This document shows, one piece after another, positions 26,430 to 35,794 of a DNA stretch of 64,000 nt (its first letter is position 1; every line of letters begins with the position of its first letter). The stretch is from the NCBI RefSeq assembly GCF_004122105.1, contig NZ_SBKN01000003.1, positions 1 to 64,000 of the forward strand. The letters are read 5' to 3'. The position numbers and the translations under genes were made by a program. The stretch comes from Flavobacterium stagni. Its GTDB lineage: Bacteria; Bacteroidota; Bacteroidia; Flavobacteriales; Flavobacteriaceae. The notes under the pieces are model-generated. The model had not been told where the DNA came from. It saw nothing but the letters and a program-made list of their open reading frames with translations, and did not search any database.

Positions 26430-26476
26430 AATCAAGCTTTTAGATGTATAAAAGTAGTATATTTTTGCAAACAAAA

Positions 26477-26506
26477 AAAATCCATACACTTTCGAGCATG
26501 GATTTT
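26477..26506 (-). terminator. Terminator after the Cys/Met PLP enzyme gene
   Basis: AAAATCCAT (26477-26485) pairs with ATGGATTTT (26498-26506), and a run of T follows on the minus strand. It lies 25 bp beyond the stop at 26531. Confidence 0.8.
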
Positions 26507-26530
26507 CAACTAAAAACTTAAAAATAAAAA

Positions 26531-27742
26531 CTAAAGTATACCGAGTTGACGCATACAATCGGTCATTTTTTCGTAGGTGCGTTCTATGTCATTATCCAAA
26601 CCTATAGAAAAACGAATTAAGCCATCGGTCAATCCCATTTCTTGTTGTTCGTCCATCGGAATTTCACTCGAAGTCGAGGTTCCCGGCGCACTAAATAAGG
26701 TTTTGTAAAAACCAAGACTTACCGCCAAATAGCCTAAATTATTGTGTTGCATTAATTCCATTAAGGCATTAGCACGGTCCAGCGAACCCACATCCAAAGT
26801 CATCATGCCACCATAACCGTATTCGTGATTCATTTGGCGGGATAAAATCATATGACTGGGATGACTTTCCAATCCCGGGTAAACCACTTTTAAGCCGTCT
26901 TTTTCAAAACGAGCCGCCAAATAGGCCGCATTGTGACTGTGTTGTTTCATGCGGATATGTAACGTACGTAGGTTTTTTAAAATGGATGCCGAACGGAAAC
27001 TATCCATCGTCGGACCTAGTAACATACAAGCTCCATCATTAACATTGCGCAAATCATCAATGAATTGTTGGGTACCACAAATCACACCACCCACCGTGTC
27101 AGAACTTCCGTTTATGAATTTTGTCAAACTGTGGATCACTACGTCAGCACCCAATTTAACGGGTGCGACTTGTAAGGGTGAAAAGGTGTTGTCTACCACC
27201 AATTTTAGATTGTATTTTTTGGCCAATTGTGCCAAAGCTTGAATGTCCGCTACTTCCAATAACGGATTGCTCACCGTTTCACAATACAAAACTTTGGTAT
27301 TCGGGGTAATCGCTGCTTCAACAACTTCCAATTTGGTAATGTCTACAAAGCGAGTGGCGATTTTCCATTTCGGCAACATGTTTTTCATGAACGCATAGGT
27401 ACCGCCATAGATGGTGCGACTCGACACAATCTCATCGCCACTGGTACACAATTGCATCAATACCGAAGTGATCGCTCCCATACCCGATGCCGTGACATTG
27501 GCCGCTTCGGTTCCTTCGAGTGCGGCAAGGGCCTGACCCAAATAGAGGTTCATGGGTGAGGAGTGACGCGAATACAAATAACAGCCTTCAGCATTGCCTT
27601 CAAAGGTATCAAACATTGTTTTTGCCGATAAAAAGGTATAGGTGGATGAGTCTGAAATGGAAGGATTCACTCCGCCAAATTCGCCAAAATATTGTAAATC
27701 TTGTATTTGATCCGCCGGTTTAAAATCAAAAGGATTTTGCAT
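26531..27742 (-). CDS. Cys/Met-metabolism PLP-dependent enzyme (methionine gamma-lyase-like)
   Basis: 403 aa from the ATG at 27742; an in-frame ATG at 27784 would add 14 residues. It has the family core: YSRHSSPMNLYLGQALAALE, ASGMGAITSVL, SSRTIYGGTYAF, DNTFSPLQVAPVKLGADVV, and the PLP lysine in HSLTKFINGSSDTVGG. The family covers methionine gamma-lyase, cystathionine gamma-synthase and gamma/beta-lyases. Conserved residues alone do not separate these; divergence from an Lrp-type regulator favours a catabolic lyase role. Confidence 0.88.
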   Translation of the reverse strand: MQNPFDFKPADQIQDLQYFGEFGGVNPSISDSSTYTFLSAKTMFDTFEGNAEGCYLYSRHSSPMNLYLGQALAALEGTEAANVTASGMGAITSVLMQLCTSGDEIVSSRTIYGGTYAFMKNMLPKWKIATRFVDITKLEVVEAAITPNTKVLYCETVSNPLLEVADIQALAQLAKKYNLKLVVDNTFSPLQVAPVKLGADVVIHSLTKFINGSSDTVGGVICGTQQFIDDLRNVNDGACMLLGPTMDSFRSASILKNLRTLHIRMKQHSHNAAYLAARFEKDGLKVVYPGLESHPSHMILSRQMNHEYGYGGMMTLDVGSLDRANALMELMQHNNLGYLAVSLGFYKTLFSAPGTSTSSEIPMDEQQEMGLTDGLIRFSIGLDNDIERTYEKMTDCMRQLGIL

Positions 27743-27811
27743 AGGGATAGTAATATTGAGTTGGTTTGTTTCTTCAAAATTCAACTATTGTATTTTATTT
27801 TTCAAGTATTA

Positions 27812-27858
27812 TTTCTATTTTTAGAAAATAAATCTATAAAAACTAAATAATATAGATT
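27812..27858. promoter_or_regulatory. Two inverted repeats in the lyase/Lrp divergent region (candidate Lrp operators)
   Basis: TTTCTA-TTTT-TAGAAA (27812-27827) and AATCTATA-N12-TATAGATT (27831-27838 with 27851-27858) are both perfect. They lie between the two divergent starts, upstream of a TAAATTTG box (27866-27873) for the regulator. Lrp/AsnC proteins often control a divergent neighbour through such sites. Confidence 0.5.
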
Positions 27859-27865
27859 ATAAGTT

Positions 27866-27873
27866 TAAATTTG
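27866..27873 (+). promoter_or_regulatory. Putative -7 box for the Lrp regulator gene
   Basis: TAAATTTG fits TAnnTTTG and lies 35 nt before the ATG at 27909. No clear TTTG element is found at the usual distance, as can happen at activated or regulated promoters. Confidence 0.45.
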
Positions 27874-27908
27874 TTTCAATTACAATCTTTTCTAAGAAAA
27901 AACATCCT

Positions 27909-28361
27909 ATGGATTCAATCGATAAAAAACTGTTGGGATTAGTGCAAAATGATGCCCGAATGACCAATAAAGAATTGGCCTTAAAACTTCAAATGTCGGT
28001 TACCGCAGTTTATGAACGTATCCGAAAATTGGAACGGGAAGGGGTAATCAAAAACTATGTGGCTTTGATTGATCGCAATAAAATTGAAAAAGCGTTTATA
28101 GTGTTTTGTCACATCAAATTGGTCCAACATACCAAAGATTACTTGGTACGATTTGAATCCGAAGTCATTAAATTACCTGAAGTATTGGAATGTTTTCACG
28201 TGAGCGGGGATTACGACTATATTCTGAAAATAGCCGTAAAAGATATGGAAGCGTACCGCGATTTTATGGTGACCAAACTCACGGGATTACAGCATATCGG
28301 TAGTACCCACAGTTCGTTTATGATTGGGGAAATAAAAAACAGTACGGCCTATGAACTGTAG
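27909..28361 (+). CDS. Lrp/AsnC-family transcriptional regulator
   Basis: 150 aa. The N-terminal helix-turn-helix is DSIDKKLLGLVQNDARMT followed by KELALKLQMSVTAVYERIRKLEREG. The C-terminal RAM domain has the CFHVSGDYDYILKIAVKDM motif for amino-acid binding and oligomerisation. It is divergent from the Cys/Met PLP enzyme, with inverted repeats between them, so it probably senses an amino acid and controls that enzyme. Confidence 0.94.
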   Translation: MDSIDKKLLGLVQNDARMTNKELALKLQMSVTAVYERIRKLEREGVIKNYVALIDRNKIEKAFIVFCHIKLVQHTKDYLVRFESEVIKLPEVLECFHVSGDYDYILKIAVKDMEAYRDFMVTKLTGLQHIGSTHSSFMIGEIKNSTAYEL

Positions 28362-28362
28362 A

Positions 28363-28557
28363 TTATGAATTCGATGCTTTTGATGCTTTACGAATGGCAT
28401 AAATTCCGATGGTAAATAATACAAGTCCGCACACAGCCAAAAGGTATTCACTCGTTCGTAACGGTTGTTCCTCTATGAATTTATTCACTACTTTCATTAT
28501 AGTAATTAATCCAATTACCATTAAGATTATACCGGCGTTTTTGCTTGATTTTTTCAT
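28363..28557 (-). CDS. Small two-TM membrane protein
   Basis: 64 aa with two hydrophobic helices (GIILMVIGLITIMKVV and YLLAVCGLVLFTIGIYAI) separated by a short polar loop and flanked by Lys/Ser-rich ends. It abuts the lrp stop, convergent with a 1-bp gap. No family recognised; a real gene is likely given the clean topology. Confidence 0.6.
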   Translation of the reverse strand: MKKSSKNAGIILMVIGLITIMKVVNKFIEEQPLRTSEYLLAVCGLVLFTIGIYAIRKASKASNS

Positions 28558-28579
28558 AAAAAATAATACTCAAAAATAG

Positions 28580-28999
28580 TTAATTGTTCATGCCAAATTG
28601 AATCAATTTCTCTAGAATAGCCAATTCGACATTCTTAATTGATTTAAGATTTAGGCAATATCCTGTAATTTTTGAATTGGGGAAAAAATGGCCCAAGTGT
28701 TTTTGAATTAAATTTCGATCCGTTAATCCCATAAAGTAGATTGAGAATCCTTTCGAATTCGCACTAATTCCCAATTTATAAAATTCCCGATTTACATTGG
28801 TTTTCGTCGGTAATAGAATAGAACCATAGCCCATATTGGGATTACTAATCACTTTTCCTGTGGCATCTTTTCCATCTAAAAACCAAATGCGGCAATTGGG
28901 ATATTTTTCTAAAACCTTTTGGTGAAAAAAGGTCAATTCTTCTTTCGTGTTTTCAGAAAGAGAATCCAAATATTCATTAATTGTGGTTGGAACATCCAT
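28580..28999 (-). CDS. DUF1801/YdhG-like domain protein
   Basis: A 139-aa cytosolic protein. Its shape resembles the YdhG/DUF1801 fold: TINEYLDSLSENTKEELTFF at the start, a central GYGSILLPTKTNVNREFYKL (where the family has a YGMP-type segment), and a FSIYFMGL strand. The similarity is weak and judged by eye. No close operon partner; function unknown. Confidence 0.6.
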   Translation of the reverse strand: MDVPTTINEYLDSLSENTKEELTFFHQKVLEKYPNCRIWFLDGKDATGKVISNPNMGYGSILLPTKTNVNREFYKLGISANSKGFSIYFMGLTDRNLIQKHLGHFFPNSKITGYCLNLKSIKNVELAILEKLIQFGMNN

Positions 29000-29038
29000 T
29001 TTGATTTATCTAAGTTTTTTTTGGAGCTAAAGACTAAA

Positions 29039-29563
29039 TTAGGAGTTTAGCGTTGCTTGTCGATAGGGTAATTCCCAATTTTTGTCGAGTCGGGTCAACT
29101 CTATATAATTTTTATCTTTGGGAAATTTGCGTTCCCATTTCAAAAGAATTCGGTTAAACGTCGCCCGATCTCTTTGAAGAAATGCCATCGTTGCTTTGGT
29201 AAAATAATACCACGTTTTTCCCTCTTCACCACCCAACCATTTGGTAAAAACAGTCTGCGTTTTTTGCATGTAATGAATTGCTTTTTCAATTTTATTATCC
29301 AAAGCAAATAACTGCCCCACATGCCAATAAAGGGAAGTTAAGTTGCGCACCTTTCCTTTATTTATAAATTCAAGTTGTAAGGTTGCCGCTGCTTCATAGT
29401 TTCCCGCTTTGGCAAGTGCTCTCCAACAATCAGCTCCGTCAAACTCCTGTTGCGTCAGTTGCAAACAATCGGGTGTTTGACTCCATATTCCGAGACTGAT
29501 AAAGAGAAAAATACTCGTCTTTATGCTTCTTGGAGTCAAATTAATAAAAGAAAAAATACACAT
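29039..29563 (-). CDS. Secreted helical (TPR-like) protein of unknown function
   Basis: 174 aa. A hydrophobic segment (SIKTSIFLFISLGIWSQ) looks like a signal peptide, preceded by 12 residues that overlap the upstream gene by 23 bp. The mature part has alternating helices with A-x-x-x-G-N-Y-E-A-A and H-x-G-Q-L-F-A-L-D patterns like TPR units, and two Cys near the start (PDCLQ, DGADCW). Likely translationally coupled to the next gene upstream. Not recognised. Confidence 0.65.
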   Translation of the reverse strand: MCIFSFINLTPRSIKTSIFLFISLGIWSQTPDCLQLTQQEFDGADCWRALAKAGNYEAAATLQLEFINKGKVRNLTSLYWHVGQLFALDNKIEKAIHYMQKTQTVFTKWLGGEEGKTWYYFTKATMAFLQRDRATFNRILLKWERKFPKDKNYIELTRLDKNWELPYRQATLNS

Positions 29564-30026
29564 AATTAAAAAAAGTGAGACTCATCATTGCGCCAACTAA
29601 CATTATTTTTAGTGATTTTATATCAAAAAAATGATTGAGCAACGTTGTACATATAATCCAAGCAAGCAACATAAAAATGTACGGATTAAGTAATAAACTA
29701 ACAGAACAACTTTTCCAACCATTTTGGTAATAAGAAAGAGAAGAAACAGAATTTGAAATTCTATTTAATTTTATTCGAATTGGTGTGTTTTTTGGCAATT
29801 CCTGATCGGGATGTTTGGCAATTCGATACCGTTCCCCATTCGTAAACTCCATAATGATTTTATCGTCAAAGGCTTTTTTCTGACCACCCGTCACAGCCAT
29901 AAAATCATAAATGGAATCCAAATAGGCAACTGGTTTTTCTTTACTGGGAAGAATGACATCAATAAAAAGTAAAAAGAGTAGTAAGCAATTATAATGAATA
30001 ATACGTTGTACTGTGATTCGATTCAT
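29541..30026 (-). CDS. Membrane protein of unknown function
   Basis: 161 aa with an N-terminal helix (IHYNCLLLFLLFIDVIL), an extracytoplasmic domain of about 80 residues (YDFMAVTGGQKKAFDDKIIM, then NGERYRIAKHPDQELPKNTP), and two C-terminal helices. Overlap with the next gene suggests the pair works together. No family recognised. Confidence 0.68.
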   Translation of the reverse strand: MNRITVQRIIHYNCLLLFLLFIDVILPSKEKPVAYLDSIYDFMAVTGGQKKAFDDKIIMEFTNGERYRIAKHPDQELPKNTPIRIKLNRISNSVSSLSYYQNGWKSCSVSLLLNPYIFMLLAWIICTTLLNHFFDIKSLKIMLVGAMMSLTFFNYVYFFFY

Positions 30027-30183
30027 TGGATGTTTATAAATGGAATCTAAAAATAGTTGAAATCAAACATTTCATAGCTATTTTAGGGATTTATTTATCC
30101 TCATTAACCATTTTTTTGCTTAAAAAAACCTATTTTAATCGAACTTGAGTTCTTATTGAGCAATATCCTAAATCATAACGGAA

Positions 30184-31851
30184 TCAAGAAAAAAACAAGA
30201 TCAACAATTGCGCTCCAATAATTCGTAAAATCATGGTTAAAGGATATACCGTGGCATACGTTGCTGAAGGCGTATCATTTCCTGCAATTTTTAAAGCAAA
30301 AGCCAATGCTGGTGGATCTGTAGAAGCGCCTGCCATCAAGCCCATGACTTCGAAAAAGTTTTTCTTGAATACTTTTTTAGCCAACCAACCCGTAATTAAT
30401 AGCGGAATTAAGGTAATGACAAGTCCCATTCCAATCCAATAAAATCCGGTACTTCCCGTAAATGCAGTGGCCAATTGTGCACCACTACCTAATCCTACAC
30501 TGGCCAAGAAAAAGGAAATCCCCAATTCCCGCAGCATCAAATTGGCACTGTGCGTGGTGTAATTGTTCAAATACATTTGATTTCCAAACCGACTCAATAA
30601 AAGGGCGACAAGTAAAGGTCCGCCCGCAAGACCAATTTTTACGGGAACAGGAATACTCGGAATTTGAAGCGGAATACTACCTACAATGAGTCCGAGTACG
30701 ATACCAATAAAAATAGGAGCCAAGTCGGGCACTTCCAAACGTTTGACAGAATTTCCCAAAATTTTTGTCGCTTGTTCCAATCCCTCAGCAGTACCCACCA
30801 CTTTTAGGGTATCGCCCAATTGTAAAATGATATTCCCATTGGGAACCAATTGTGTACCGGCACGATTCAAGCGTGTAAACGTAAAATCATGTTGGTGTAA
30901 TTCCGCAATATCACCCAATCGATGGTGGGTAATCGCTTTATTAGTTACCACAAAATGTTGGCTGATTAAGTTGCTGTCAATTGCGGTTTTAAGATTCATC
31001 GAACTTTCAGCACCAATTAATAAATGCAATTGTTCAAATGTCGTTTTGGGAGCAACAATCAACAGTACATCGCCATTGGCCAAAACCGTTTTCGGAGTAG
31101 GAGTGATGATTTCTCCATGATGAAACATGCGGGAAACCACTATAGGAGTTTTGATTATCTCAAAAATTTGCGACAAGGTTTTACCGATCAATTGTTGGTT
31201 GTCCAACTGCAGGTGTTTGGAAATGACACGGTTTTCCCGTAATTGTTGCAACTTGTTTTGCAATTCAGTTTCTTTTTCAATGTTAACTTTGAAAAGTTTC
31301 TTTAGCACCAACATGGCTGCAATTATACCAAATACGCCAAAGGGATAGGCCACAGCATAGGCCAGTGTTACCGTTGAATTGTCGGCTGTGCCGCCATGGA
31401 TATTGCTCAGCGTGGTTTGTGCTGCGGCTAATCCCGGCGTATTGGTAACTGCTCCACTCATCACGCCACTCATCTCACCAATAGAGTAGGTGGTGGTGAA
31501 ATAAAACAATAGTGTAATGACCAAACCCAAACTCACCATTAGGGCCGCCAATACATTATTGGTCAATGCATTTCGATTCAAAGAGGCAAAGAAACCCGGT
31601 CCGACTTGTAGTCCTAAGGTGTAAACAAAAAGGACAAGTCCAAAGTCTTTCAAGAATTCCCGAATTTCATTTTCTACGACGATACCCGCAAAAGAAAACG
31701 CCAATCCGATGAATAATACCCATGTCACACCGAGCGAAATACCGAAGAATTTGACTTTGCCCAAACTAATGCCGATGGCGATAACCAAACCGAAAAGGAT
31801 TAAGGTGTTGGCAAATGAAGGTTGGGTCAGTAAGGTGGTTATCCAGTCCAT
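30184..31851 (-). CDS. YidE/YbjL-family putative transporter (AspT-like fold) with two TrkA-C domains
   Basis: 555 aa. Two membrane halves of about five to six TMs flank two cytosolic RCK/TrkA-C domains (about 205-375: LIGKTLSQIF and HHRLGDIAELHQ segments with GDVLLIVAP and GDTLKVVGT). Family marks include GLQVGPGFFASL, SGAVTNTPGLAAAQ and GASTDPPALAFAL. It belongs to the aspartate:alanine exchanger family (TC 2.A.81), usually annotated only as putative transporter. Substrate unknown. It lies 29 bp downstream of pckA and could share its transcript. Confidence 0.92.
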   Translation of the reverse strand: MDWITTLLTQPSFANTLILFGLVIAIGISLGKVKFFGISLGVTWVLFIGLAFSFAGIVVENEIREFLKDFGLVLFVYTLGLQVGPGFFASLNRNALTNNVLAALMVSLGLVITLLFYFTTTYSIGEMSGVMSGAVTNTPGLAAAQTTLSNIHGGTADNSTVTLAYAVAYPFGVFGIIAAMLVLKKLFKVNIEKETELQNKLQQLRENRVISKHLQLDNQQLIGKTLSQIFEIIKTPIVVSRMFHHGEIITPTPKTVLANGDVLLIVAPKTTFEQLHLLIGAESSMNLKTAIDSNLISQHFVVTNKAITHHRLGDIAELHQHDFTFTRLNRAGTQLVPNGNIILQLGDTLKVVGTAEGLEQATKILGNSVKRLEVPDLAPIFIGIVLGLIVGSIPLQIPSIPVPVKIGLAGGPLLVALLLSRFGNQMYLNNYTTHSANLMLRELGISFFLASVGLGSGAQLATAFTGSTGFYWIGMGLVITLIPLLITGWLAKKVFKKNFFEVMGLMAGASTDPPALAFALKIAGNDTPSATYATVYPLTMILRIIGAQLLILFFS

Positions 31852-31880
31852 GGCTCGGTGTGTATAGGGTTATTTTTGGT

Positions 31881-33500
31881 TTAAACTTCAACTTGTGCCA
31901 ACTGTGGTCCAGCGGCAACAAGGCGCGCACCTTCCGCAGTATCGGTGTATTGTGCAAAGTTTTTAATATACAATTCACTTAATTTTTTGGCTTTCTCTTC
32001 CCAAATCGCCACCTCAGCATAGGTCGCTCTCGGATCTAAAATAGCATCTTCAACCTGATTCAATTGGGTTGGAATCGTGAGGTTAAGATACGGAATTTTT
32101 GTAGTTGGTACCGTATCAATGCTTCCATCAATAATCGCATCGATGATGGCACGGGTGTTTTTCAAAGAAATGCGTTTGCCTGTTCCGTTCCAACCTGTAT
32201 TTACTAAATAGGCTTTGGCACCGTGTTCTTTCATTTTCGCTACCAAGGTTTTAGAATACATGGTAGGATGTAAAGTTAAAAACGCTTCGCCAAAGGCTGG
32301 AGAGAAAGAAGGTTGTGGTTCGGTAATTCCACGTTCCGTTCCGGCCAATTTAGACGTATATCCACACAAGAAATGGTATTGGGCTTGGTCTTCATCTAAG
32401 ATAGAAACAGGAGGCAATACGCCAAAGGCATCGGCACTGAGGTAAATGATTTTTTTAGCATGACCCGCTTTAGAAGGCAATACAATTTTGTTGATATGGT
32501 AAATGGGATAAGAAACCCTAGAGTTTTCAGTGATGCTATGGTCGTAATAATCCACTTCACCATATTCATTGACTACAACATTTTCCAATAAAGCATCCCG
32601 TTTAATAGCACGCCAAATGTCAGGTTCATTTTCTTCACTTAAATCAATTACTTTGGCATAACATCCGCCTTCATAATTAAACACGCCACGGTCGTCCCAT
32701 CCGTGTTCATCATCCCCAATTAAATAGCGTTTTGGGTCGGCAGATAAAGTGGTTTTTCCCGTACCAGAAAGGCCAAAGAATATGGCCACATCACCGTCTT
32801 CACCGACATTGGCAGAACAGTGCATAGAAGCCATTCCTTTTAAGGGAAGGTAATAATTCATCATGGCAAACATGCCTTTTTTCATTTCACCACCGTACCA
32901 AGTACCGCCAATAATTTGCATTTTTTCAGTTAAATTGAAAAGAATAAAATTTTCTGAATTTAACCCCATTTCTTCCCAATTCGGGTTGGTTGTTTTTGAG
33001 CCATTTAATACAACAAAATCAGGTTCCCCAAAATGTTGCAATTCATGAAGTGTTGGGCGAATGAACATATTGGTGACAAAATGCGCTTGCCATGCAACTT
33101 CCATGACGAATCGAACTTTTAAACGGGTATCGGGATTGGTGCCACAAAAGGCGTCAACTACATATAATTTACGTGAAGTTGACAATTGTTTGAGGACCAA
33201 TTTTTTCAATTCACTCCAAATGGGTTGGGTGGTTGGGAAATTCACTTTGCCGTCCCAACAAATAGTATCTTTAGTCACGTCGTCTTTGACAATATAACGG
33301 TCTTTAGGTGAACGACCGGTGAAGATGCCTGTTTTTACGGCAACCGCGCCACTTTCAGTAACCGCTCCTTTTTCATACCCACGGCAGTGGTGAGAAAGTT
33401 CGGCCTCATATAATTCTTGATAACTGGGATTATACACTACTTCATGGTAGCCGGTAATTCCCATTTCATGTAACTCTTGGATTAATTTGATATTTTTCAT
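31881..33500 (-). CDS. pckA: Phosphoenolpyruvate carboxykinase (ATP)
   Basis: A 539-aa protein of family length. It has the phosphate-binding loop [14 protein letters not shown], the metal site [11 protein letters not shown], and [12 protein letters not shown] at the substrate pocket, plus [17 protein letters not shown]. It converts oxaloacetate and ATP to PEP, CO2 and ADP, the first committed step of gluconeogenesis. Several hundred bp of non-coding DNA upstream leave room for control. Confidence 0.97.
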   Translation of the reverse strand: MKNIKLIQELHEMGITGYHEVVYNPSYQELYEAELSHHCRGYEKGAVTESGAVAVKTGIFTGRSPKDRYIVKDDVTKDTICWDGKVNFPTTQPIWSELKKLVLKQLSTSRKLYVVDAFCGTNPDTRLKVRFVMEVAWQAHFVTNMFIRPTLHELQHFGEPDFVVLNGSKTTNPNWEEMGLNSENFILFNLTEKMQIIGGTWYGGEMKKGMFAMMNYYLPLKGMASMHCSANVGEDGDVAIFFGLSGTGKTTLSADPKRYLIGDDEHGWDDRGVFNYEGGCYAKVIDLSEENEPDIWRAIKRDALLENVVVNEYGEVDYYDHSITENSRVSYPIYHINKIVLPSKAGHAKKIIYLSADAFGVLPPVSILDEDQAQYHFLCGYTSKLAGTERGITEPQPSFSPAFGEAFLTLHPTMYSKTLVAKMKEHGAKAYLVNTGWNGTGKRISLKNTRAIIDAIIDGSIDTVPTTKIPYLNLTIPTQLNQVEDAILDPRATYAEVAIWEEKAKKLSELYIKNFAQYTDTAEGARLVAAGPQLAQVEV

Positions 33501-33893
33501 GGTCTTTAATTTTTAAGCGAGAGCTGCGTTAATTCGTTGAACAATTTTACTACTTCAAAGTTCGATACACCCCACGCCAAAAAGCCTGATATTTATCATA
33601 ATTTCCAAAAATCTACGAAAACGATTTCTTTGTAAGTGCTTGGTTTATAAAGGGTAGCAGTGAAGTGTAGCTTCGTTTTTAGGGAGTAGAATAGCCGCTT
33701 TGGAGTAATTGCTTCACACTCAATAGTCCACCTTTTGACGTAATCCTAATTTTTAATTCCCACCATCAAATAAAACATAATTCATAACTCCTAATTTCTA
33801 TCAAACATTATTTCCCAATCTTGAACACTAACCCAAAAAACATTTGTAATTTTGTGCCACGATCAATAAAATACACAACAAAATAAGAACGAT
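33501..33893. other. Divergent intergenic region pckA / lpd
   Basis: About 390 bp without an open frame. It contains AT-rich flavobacterial filler (caaataaaacataattcat) and, near lpd, TTG (33821-33823), 23 nt, then TAATTTTG (33847-33854), which could be the lpd promoter with long spacing. I see no clear pckA promoter or hairpin. Confidence 0.45.
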
Positions 33894-35297
33894 ATGAGTC
33901 AGTTTGATGTTACCGTGATTGGATCAGGCCCCGGAGGATATGTGGCAGCGATCCGTTGCGCCCAATTAGGTTTTAAAACCGCCATTATTGAAAAATACAG
34001 CACATTAGGAGGAACTTGTTTGAATGTAGGATGTATTCCATCCAAAGCATTATTGGCTTCTTCGCACCATTATGAAGAATTACAACACTTTGCCGACCAC
34101 GGTATTGAAGTAAGTGGAAAAGTAAAAGTGAACCTCGCCAAAATGATTGAACGCAAACAACAAGTGGTGGATCAAACCTGTGGCGGAATTAAGTTCTTAA
34201 TGGATAAAAATAAAATTACCGTTTTTGAAGGTGTAGGTTCGTTTGTGGATGCTACGCATATTAATGTGGCAAAGAATGACGGTACGAGCGAAGTGTTAGA
34301 GTCAAAATATACGATTATTGCAACGGGTTCTAAACCTTCTTCATTGCCTTTTATTGCAGTAGATAAAGAACGAATCATTACTTCTACAGAAGCTTTAAAA
34401 ATGACTGAAGTTCCCAAGCATTTGGTAATTATCGGTGGTGGTGTAATCGGAATTGAATTAGGACAAGTATACTTGCGTTTAGGAGCACAAGTTTCTGTTG
34501 TAGAATACTTAGACCGTATCATACCGGGAATGGATGCCGGTTTATCTAAGGAGTTAACCAAAGTCTTGAAAAAACAAGGGATGAAGTTTTATACTTCCCA
34601 TAAAGTAAAAGAAGTGACGCGCAAAGGCAAAGCCGTTACAGTAAAAGCTGATGATGCCAAAGGCAACGAATTGGTGTTGGAAGGCGATTACTGTTTGGTG
34701 GCTGTTGGTCGTCGTCCGTATACCGACGGATTGAATGCAGAAGCAGCTGGCGTAAAAATTACTGAACGTGGTCAAGTGGAAGTGAATGATCATTTGCAAA
34801 CTACCGCTGCCAATATTTATGCGATTGGTGATGTAGTACGTGGTGCGATGTTGGCTCACAAAGCGGAAGAAGAAGGCGTAATGGTAGCTGAATATTTGGC
34901 AGGACAACGTCCGCATATTGATTATAATTTGATTCCAGGAGTTGTTTATACTTGGCCAGAAGTGGCGGGTGTAGGGAAAACGGAAGAACAATTGAAGGAA
35001 GCAGGAATAGCTTATAAAGCAGGAAGTTTCCCGTTCAAAGCCTTGGGTAGAGCGCGCGCAAGTGCCGATCTTGATGGTTTTGTAAAAGTATTGGCCGATG
35101 CGAAAACGGATGAAATTTTAGGAATGCATATGATTGGTGCCCGTTGTGCCGACCTAATCGCGGAAGCGGTAGTAGCTATGGAATTCCGTGCTTCAGCTGA
35201 AGATCTAGCACGTATGTCACATGCACACCCAACATTTGCGGAAGCAATAAAAGAAGCGGCATTAGCAGCAACCGATAATCGTGCGTTACATGTCTAG
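33894..35297 (+). CDS. lpdA: Dihydrolipoyl dehydrogenase (E3)
   Basis: 467 aa. FAD-binding GSGPGGYVAAIRCAQLG opens the protein, the redox disulfide is GGTCLNVGCIPSKALL, the NAD site is VIIGGGVIGIELGQVY, and the C-terminal His-Glu pair is in SHAHPTFAEAIKEA. It reoxidises lipoamide in 2-oxo-acid dehydrogenases and the glycine cleavage system. It is a single gene here with its own terminator, so it probably serves several complexes. Confidence 0.97.
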   Translation: MSQFDVTVIGSGPGGYVAAIRCAQLGFKTAIIEKYSTLGGTCLNVGCIPSKALLASSHHYEELQHFADHGIEVSGKVKVNLAKMIERKQQVVDQTCGGIKFLMDKNKITVFEGVGSFVDATHINVAKNDGTSEVLESKYTIIATGSKPSSLPFIAVDKERIITSTEALKMTEVPKHLVIIGGGVIGIELGQVYLRLGAQVSVVEYLDRIIPGMDAGLSKELTKVLKKQGMKFYTSHKVKEVTRKGKAVTVKADDAKGNELVLEGDYCLVAVGRRPYTDGLNAEAAGVKITERGQVEVNDHLQTTAANIYAIGDVVRGAMLAHKAEEEGVMVAEYLAGQRPHIDYNLIPGVVYTWPEVAGVGKTEEQLKEAGIAYKAGSFPFKALGRARASADLDGFVKVLADAKTDEILGMHMIGARCADLIAEAVVAMEFRASAEDLARMSHAHPTFAEAIKEAALAATDNRALHV

Positions 35298-35338
35298 AAC
35301 TTAGAATTTAGAATTCATAATTCATAATTTAATTAAGT

Positions 35339-35358
35339 CCTGCTAGGTTTCTAGTGGG
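35339..35358 (+). terminator. Terminator of lpd
   Basis: CCTGCTAG-GTTT-CTAGTGGG forms an 8-bp RNA stem including two G-U pairs, followed by ATTTTTTATTTT, about 40 bp after the lpd stop. Confidence 0.75.
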
Positions 35359-35393
35359 ATTTTTTATTTTAAAAAAAGCTAAAATGGACACGA

Positions 35394-35789
35394 TCAAATC
35401 ACTCCCGTGCAAATCCCATCCACCATTTCTTTTGTAATGGGTTTATTCAAATATTTTTTGACGATGGGAAAAGACTGGGCACGTTCTAAATCTTCGTCGT
35501 TTAATGAGGAGGTCATGATGTATAACCGTAATTTGTCATCAAAGGCGTTGGGGATGTTTTGAATTTGTTCCAAAAAGCCAAAACCGTTTAAAACGGGCAT
35601 ATTGAGATCCAATAGAATCACTATATTTTTATCAATATGTTCGATCATCCCAGAAATGATGTCCAAAGCGATGGTTGCATCGTTATATAAAGTTACCGAA
35701 GAAGTGCAATTGCCTAGTTCCAAGTACATTTTTCCTAATTTTAGGAAAATATCGTCATCGTCAATAATAATAAAATTCGTTTTTTTCAT
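35394..35789 (-). CDS. Single-domain (CheY-like) response regulator of the H-NOX operon
   Basis: A 131-aa receiver domain without output domain. The acidic cluster is IIIDDDD (10-13), the phospho-acceptor is D61 in VILLDLNMPVLNG, a Ser/Thr switch residue lies in IMTSSLND, and the conserved Lys is in KKYLNKPIT. It starts 5 bp after the HNOBA kinase gene and is presumably its target. With no output domain it must act by protein contact. Confidence 0.93.
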   Translation of the reverse strand: MKKTNFIIIDDDDIFLKLGKMYLELGNCTSSVTLYNDATIALDIISGMIEHIDKNIVILLDLNMPVLNGFGFLEQIQNIPNAFDDKLRLYIMTSSLNDEDLERAQSFPIVKKYLNKPITKEMVDGICTGVI

Positions 35790-35794
35790 GGGGT

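Noticed and set aside
33501..33893. Riboswitch or structured leader for pckA
   Set aside because: I found no convincing conserved stem or motif in this region by eye.
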